Shown here piece by piece: positions 60,214 to 64,000 of a stretch of 64,000 nucleotides of DNA. Position 1 is the stretch's first letter, and the number at the start of each line of letters is the position of its first letter. The position numbers and the translations under genes are program-made. The stretch spans positions 1 to 64,000 of the forward strand of contig JAZLDH010000009.1 of assembly GCA_045614605.1 (NCBI GenBank), read 5' to 3'. The notes beneath the pieces are model-generated. The model searched no databases and was not told where the DNA came from. It saw nothing but the letters and a program-made list of their open reading frames with translations. Source of the stretch: Onthomorpha sp937906975 (GTDB lineage Bacteria; Bacteroidota; Bacteroidia; Bacteroidales; P3).

Positions 60214-61719
60214 ATGAAATCAAATAAAATTAGAATAGAATCTATATTGGCTAATGGTGAACATATCAATTTAGAATGCAAAAAAGCGACAAATACTATT
60301 CCTAATTCTATATGGGAAACCTATTCTTCTTTTGCAAACACTTATGGAGGTACTATTCTACTCGGTATTGTTGAAAATTTAAAAGAAAAAGATATAAAAA
60401 AGCGTTTTCAAGTAATTGGCGTTGAAGATTCACAGAAAATTATCACTGATTTTTGGAATACAATCAATAGCAATAAAGTTAACGAAAACATTCTTTCAGA
60501 TAGCGATGTCAATATCATTGATATAGATGGTAAAAAAGTCGTTTGTATTAATGTTCCACAAGCTGATTGGCGTATAAAACCAATATATTTGAACGATAAT
60601 ATTTACAAAGGAACTTACAGACGTAATCAGGAAGGAGATTATCGTTGCACAGAAAGACAAGTTCGTGCTATGATTCGCGATTCATTTGAAGAAGGAAATG
60701 ATGGGATCTTGATTGAACATTACAATATGGACGATATTGATCTTGATTCATTGCATCGTTATCGTAATCTATTCCGTGTATGGAATACAGACCATATTTG
60801 GAATGAAGTAGATGATAAAACATTTCTTAGAAATCTTGGTGGGTACATTGTAAACAGAGAGGACGGAAAAGAAGGATTATCAATGGCTGGGCTAATGATG
60901 TTTGGCAAAGGACTTTCCATTAGAGAACGATTTGACAACTTCCGTATGGACTATTTGAATTTCTGCAATCTTATCGGAGAAGAACGTTACAGTGATCGCT
61001 TAACCTACGACGGACGTTGGGAAAACAATCTTTATCAGTTTTTTAGTATAGTACTACCAAAGATGACATTTGATCTTCCAAGACCTTTTCGCATGGAAGG
61101 AATGCAAAGAGTAGATGATACACCTCAGCATAAGGCTGTTCGAGAAGCTTTTACGAATGCTATTATTCATGCCGACTTAATGATGGAGTCTGCTATCTTG
61201 CGAATTGAAAAGCATGATGATAAACTTTGCTTCCGAAATCCTGGACTTTTACGATTGCCATTAGAACAAATCTATGAAGGTGGTAACTCTAAGGCTCGTA
61301 ATCCTCGCATCCAAAATATGCTTCGCATGATAGGATTCGGAGAAAACATAGGTTCTGGTTTCCCGCAAATCATTGCAGCATGGAAAGACACCAAATGGGG
61401 CGAGCCAGAATTAAAAAATAAAATAGATTTAGATGAGGTAGAATTGGTATTGCCATTAGGTAAAGTGGCAAATGTCGTAAATAATGACCGAAAAGATGAC
61501 CGAAAAGAATTAACTGAACGTCAAAAGTGTATAATTGAACTATTGATTCAAGAACCAACATTAACCGCAAAAGCTATTTCGGAAAAGATTTCGGAAAAGA
61601 CTTCGGAAAAGTTTGAAGTTTCAGATAGGACTATTGAAAACGATTTAGCTCAATTAAAGAAAATGGGAATTCTCATTCGCGAAGGAGGTAGAAAAGATGG
61701 TCGTTGGGTGATTATTTAA
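60214..61719 (+). CDS. AlbA_2/ATP-binding DNA-binding regulator
   Basis: This 501-residue protein has an N-terminal AlbA_2 (Schlafen-like) domain with LECKKATNTIPNSIWETYSSFANTYGGTILLG (about 18-48). A middle HATPase_c_4-type region (about 300-390) carries HKAVREAFTNAIIHADL and GFGENIGSGFPQI. A C-terminal winged helix (about 440-500) reads TLTAKAISEKISEKTSEKFEVSDRTIENDLAQLKKMGIL. This family is often annotated as an ATP-dependent DNA helicase of the RecG type, but no helicase motifs are seen; transcriptional regulation is likelier. It has its own promoter. Confidence 0.8.
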   Translation: MKSNKIRIESILANGEHINLECKKATNTIPNSIWETYSSFANTYGGTILLGIVENLKEKDIKKRFQVIGVEDSQKIITDFWNTINSNKVNENILSDSDVNIIDIDGKKVVCINVPQADWRIKPIYLNDNIYKGTYRRNQEGDYRCTERQVRAMIRDSFEEGNDGILIEHYNMDDIDLDSLHRYRNLFRVWNTDHIWNEVDDKTFLRNLGGYIVNREDGKEGLSMAGLMMFGKGLSIRERFDNFRMDYLNFCNLIGEERYSDRLTYDGRWENNLYQFFSIVLPKMTFDLPRPFRMEGMQRVDDTPQHKAVREAFTNAIIHADLMMESAILRIEKHDDKLCFRNPGLLRLPLEQIYEGGNSKARNPRIQNMLRMIGFGENIGSGFPQIIAAWKDTKWGEPELKNKIDLDEVELVLPLGKVANVVNNDRKDDRKELTERQKCIIELLIQEPTLTAKAISEKISEKTSEKFEVSDRTIENDLAQLKKMGILIREGGRKDGRWVII

Positions 61720-61760
61720 TAAATAAAATACACTAAATCAAAATACTTAATTTTTAAAAG

Positions 61761-61921
61761 CAAAGAATTCTTTAATTTTTTCTTTGCTTTTTTAGAATTT
61801 TCCTTAGGATTTTTAAAATTTTTCTTTGCTTTTTCAAATTATTTCTTTGAAGTAGAAGCTCTACCACTAAGAGGTAATGCTATTACCTTAGGAAAGTAAT
61901 AGTCTTACCCTTGGAAAGTAA
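61761..61921. repeat. 21-22 bp phased array upstream of structured-RNA locus 2
   Basis: CAAAG (61761), CTTTG (61782), CTTAG (61803), CTTTG (61824) and CTTTG (61845) are exactly 21 bp apart. Dyad units TACCACTAAGAGGTA, TTACCTTAGGAAAGTAA (61883-61899) and TTACCCTTGGAAAGTAA (61905-61921) follow at 22 bp. The spacers TAATGCT and TAATAGT are the same as in the array at 26070-26271. Confidence 0.85.
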
Positions 61922-62009
61922 TTTATTTTTTCGCATTTTAGCAAAACAAAGCACGATTTCCGTCTAATTTTCGTGAGAAATCAGAACAAAATACTTTAAC
62001 AAATAAAAT

Positions 62010-62040
62010 TTTGTAGTTATATAATTATTACATACCTTTG
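62010..62040 (+). promoter_or_regulatory. Canonical promoter of structured-RNA locus 2
   Basis: TTTG (62010-62013), a 19-nt spacer and TACCTTTG (62033-62040) are the same sequence and spacing as at 26298-26328. The start of the conserved RNA lies about 41 nt downstream. Confidence 0.85.
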
Positions 62041-62080
62041 CAATCAAGAATTTAACAAAGCAACAAAATGGTTTAACCTT

Positions 62081-62370
62081 AAAAAAGGAGGACAAAAAAT
62101 AGACAAATAATAGTTACAATTAGACTGAGTAAATTTTAATACGACATAAAAAGCGTTTTTGCTTATACTTGATTCTTGAAACTTCGACAATTTCAAAGAA
62201 ACTCATCAATGTAAAGCAGTAAACGCTCGCGAGTAATATCGTGGGCTTTACTTATTTGATGAGTTAGGTAGTCGAAGACCTCAAGAATCAGTAAGAAAAA
62301 AAAGTCCCACGTTTTTTTATGCCTTGAAGTCAAGAAGGAAAATAAGTAATCGCCATTTGGGACTTGGGCA
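62081..62370 (+). ncRNA. Conserved structured RNA (copy 2), 5' leader of a TPR-like gene
   Basis: It matches the RNA at 26351-26640. The helices are P1 62171-62179/62281-62289, P2 62182-62188/62271-62277, P3 62200-62209/62256-62265, P4 62211-62217/62245-62251, P5 62228-62232/62239-62243 with a G-U replacing A-U, and P6 62302-62309/62358-62365. Pseudoknot AGCGTTT (62152-62158) with AAACGCT (62221-62227). P1, P2 and P3 have changed on both sides relative to copy 1. It starts with AGGAGG (62086-62091) and no start codon nearby. Function unknown. Confidence 0.85.
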
Positions 62371-62398
62371 AAGTTAAGAAAGAAATAATTTTAAAAAA

Positions 62399-63514
62399 AT
62401 GAAAAAGAAAGTATTACATTTAGTTATTATTTTAATAACTATTATAAGTTTTGATTCAGTGTATTCTCAATCAAATCTGCAGAGGTATGCACAAATGGAG
62501 AAAATTGAAGATGAAACAGTTTTTGAAGACGCAAAATTAACAGCATATGATGCAATAATTAAAGAAACAGAACAGTTTGAAGATACAAGAAAAGTAATAG
62601 ATATTTTATGCGAGCAAAAGAATTCGGCTGAACTGATCTACATGAAAGGATTGAGTTATTACAAAGAATCATTTAATAAAAAACATGTCAAGAACGCTTT
62701 AAAAGAATTAAATAAAGGAAAGAAATTATTAAAATCTAAAAAGATTGATGCATATGATCCGAATAGTAGAATTTCTCCTTTGTTTGGAGATTGTTCAATT
62801 GTAAGTTTATATAGAGAAGAAGCAAAAGAATATATAAATTGTTATGAATATGATTCAGCTATTCCTATTTTAGAATGGCTTTCTGAATGTGATTCAACGC
62901 CATATTCACATTATTTACTTGCCAATTGTTATTATGACAAAGATGTTTTAAGAAAAGCAGAAAAACATTATACATTAGCAAAAGAAATGTCAGACAAAAG
63001 TTTTAAATATTTTCTGTTATCAAATGAAATTAATAGATTACTTGAACAAGTTAAAAATTTAAGAGAGATAAGACGACAACAAAATGCTCAAACATTTGCA
63101 CAAGTTGCAAGCGTTTTACTTGTTGCAGGAGCAGCTGCTACACAAACTTATTCACAATCAAAAGCAACTTCTTCAAATAACAATTACAACACAACAAGCA
63201 ATACGAATGTAAATAATAAAAACAAAAGTAGTTATAGTAGTAATCAAGGTATATCAACTTCAAAATCAGATGGTGGAACTTGGAGAATAGATTTTTATAA
63301 AAGATATGAAAATGAAATAAAAGATCATTTAAAAAGAATAGAACGAGTTCGCAATAATGATGGTTTAACATCTAATACTAAAACATCCTCTATACGATCT
63401 GAGATAGATAATGCAAAACAAAAACAAGAAGAAATGCGTAAATTAAGATTAGATGCCAAAGCGCAAGGAATAGAAATCAAACAATCAAAATACGAAACAA
63501 TAACGATAGAGTAA
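62399..63514 (+). CDS. Secreted TPR-like protein with Asn-rich linker
   Basis: The 371-residue protein has a signal peptide (1-23, DSVYS before Gln). A helical region with TPR-like pairs (about 50-215) includes LIYMKGLSYYKESF, AIPILEWLSECD and HYLLANCYYDKDVLRKAEKHY. A hydrophobic stretch (about 233-250, ASVLLVAGAAATQT) and an Asn/Ser-rich linker (about 255-290) follow, then a C-terminal charged helix. It could be periplasmic or surface-exposed. No family is recognised. It is unrelated to the lipoprotein at 26668 although both follow the same RNA, and its terminator (63541) resembles that of locus 1. Confidence 0.75.
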   Translation: MKKKVLHLVIILITIISFDSVYSQSNLQRYAQMEKIEDETVFEDAKLTAYDAIIKETEQFEDTRKVIDILCEQKNSAELIYMKGLSYYKESFNKKHVKNALKELNKGKKLLKSKKIDAYDPNSRISPLFGDCSIVSLYREEAKEYINCYEYDSAIPILEWLSECDSTPYSHYLLANCYYDKDVLRKAEKHYTLAKEMSDKSFKYFLLSNEINRLLEQVKNLREIRRQQNAQTFAQVASVLLVAGAAATQTYSQSKATSSNNNYNTTSNTNVNNKNKSSYSSNQGISTSKSDGGTWRIDFYKRYENEIKDHLKRIERVRNNDGLTSNTKTSSIRSEIDNAKQKQEEMRKLRLDAKAQGIEIKQSKYETITIE

Positions 63515-63540
63515 CAAAAAAACACATATTCCACAAAATA

Positions 63541-63587
63541 AAACGCTCGTGAGTCTTTGCTTTATTTTGGCTCGCGAGCGTTTTTTT
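63541..63587 (+). terminator. Terminator shared with the first RNA locus
   Basis: AAACGCTCGTGAG (63541-63553) pairs with CTCGCGAGCGTTT (63571-63583), one G-U pair, followed by T7. It shares AAACGCTCGT and the loop AGTCTTTGCTTTATTTTG with the terminator at 26984. It also lies between this gene and the convergent proS. Confidence 0.9.
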
Positions 63588-63592
63588 ATTTT

Positions 63593-64000
63593 TTAGTATG
63601 CTTTTGCAAATATTACTCTTTTGTTTGATGGTTTGCCTGTAAGGATACATTTGCCTTCTTCTTCTACGGCGTCAAATGGTATGCAACGTATTGTTGCTTT
63701 TGTTAGTTCTTTAATTTTTTCTTCTGTTTCTGGTGTGCCGTCCCAGTGAGCTGAGATAAAGCCTCCTTCGTTTTCCAATATGTTTACAAATTCTTCCCAA
63801 GTGTCTGCCTTTCTTGTGTTTTCTTCTCTAAATGTTTTTGCTTTTAAGAAAAGGTTTGCTTGGATTTCTTCTAAGAGTCTTTCTATTGTTGCTACTGCGT
63901 CTTCTACTGCTATGGTTTGTTTTTCCAATGTGTCGCGTCTTGCGATTTCGCATTTGCCTTCTGCAAGGTCTCTTGCTCCCATTGTTAAACGTACAGGCAC
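63593..64000 (-). CDS. proS: Prolyl-tRNA synthetase, C-terminal part
   Basis: The last 135 codons of a class II prolyl-tRNA synthetase; the 5' end lies beyond the right edge. Recognisable features are VRLTMGARDLAEGKCEIARRDTLEK (end of the anticodon-binding domain) and the C-terminal zinc-binding-type domain with EGKCILTGKPSNKRVIFAKAY. This C-terminal form ending in Tyr is the archaeal/eukaryote-like ProS found in Bacteroidetes. It is convergent with the RNA locus 2 gene. Confidence 0.92.
   Translation of the reverse strand: MPVRLTMGARDLAEGKCEIARRDTLEKQTIAVEDAVATIERLLEEIQANLFLKAKTFREENTRKADTWEEFVNILENEGGFISAHWDGTPETEEKIKELTKATIRCIPFDAVEEEGKCILTGKPSNKRVIFAKAY

Noticed and set aside
60214..61719. 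RecG-like DNA helicase
   Set aside because: No Walker A/B or helicase motifs are visible; the AlbA_2 and winged-helix pattern fits a regulator better.

Overview
The window is AT-rich chromosomal DNA from a member of the Bacteroidota, most likely order Bacteroidales. The evidence is the Bacteroidetes promoter signature (TTTG about 19 bases upstream of TAnnTTTG) before many genes, signal peptides that nearly all end in Ala/Ser before Gln, type IX secretion (T9SS) sorting domains, a PorE-like protein, a butyrate kinase, the uppS-bamA-ompH-ompH order and the acpP-fabF-rnc order. I cannot name the genus.

Layout. 1-423: hairpin, short direct repeats and tRNA-Leu(UAG). 424-4813 (-): envelope operon uppS-bamA-ompH-ompH. 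4975-9934 (+): porin-like protein, a polytopic membrane protein, a secreted protein of unknown function, a decayed partial copy of the membrane protein and a BspA-like T9SS cargo. 10010-13091 (-): acpP-fabF-rnc-lipA. 13312-23985: purN, a plugless TonB-type barrel, butyrate kinase, thiL, a HAD phosphatase, an FtsB-like protein, PorE, initiator tRNA and OmpH/beta-barrel genes. 24130-26931: a second BspA-like T9SS cargo and a small lipoprotein behind a structured RNA. 27072-33913 (-): RNA methyltransferase, thioesterase, heptose activation (hddC, hddA), glycosyltransferase, methyltransferase, AI-2E family permease, queD. 33982-40253 (+): rbfA, LolC/E-like permease, cysS, glutaminyl cyclase, Rieske-like lipoprotein, lpxK, purine nucleoside phosphorylase. 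40319-43644 (-): beta-barrel, RecD-like helicase, apbE. 43897-60111 (+): a full division/cell-wall cluster mraZ-rsmH-ftsL-ftsI-murE-mraY-(murD remnant)-ftsW-murG-murC-ftsQ-ftsA-ftsZ, then dut and prfB with its programmed frameshift. 60214-64000: an AlbA_2-type DNA-binding protein, a second structured-RNA locus with a TPR-like secreted protein, and the 3' end of proS.

The most unusual content is non-coding. (1) Short A/T-rich units with a CTTAG/CTTTG core, or its reverse CTAAG/CAAAG, recur at a strict 21-22 bp period (two helical turns) in at least eight intergenic places, often just upstream of a canonical promoter. (2) Two loci 36 kb apart (about 26070-27032 and 61761-63587) share a whole architecture: a 21-22 bp phased array, a TTTG-N19-TACCTTTG promoter, a roughly 290-nt conserved RNA whose helices differ in sequence but keep pairing, an unrelated exported protein, and a homologous terminator. 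I do not recognise this RNA. I consider the array-promoter-RNA-cargo-terminator module the best candidate for an undescribed system here. (3) The murD slot of the cell-wall cluster holds an intact reading frame for only the C-terminal domain of MurD, with its signature residues lost.

Functionally the window is dominated by envelope biogenesis: peptidoglycan synthesis and division, outer-membrane protein assembly (BamA, OmpH), lipid A and heptose precursors, T9SS (PorE and two cargos) and a glutaminyl cyclase that would cap the N-terminal Gln of the many exported proteins. All assignments come from reading motifs; no database search was run.
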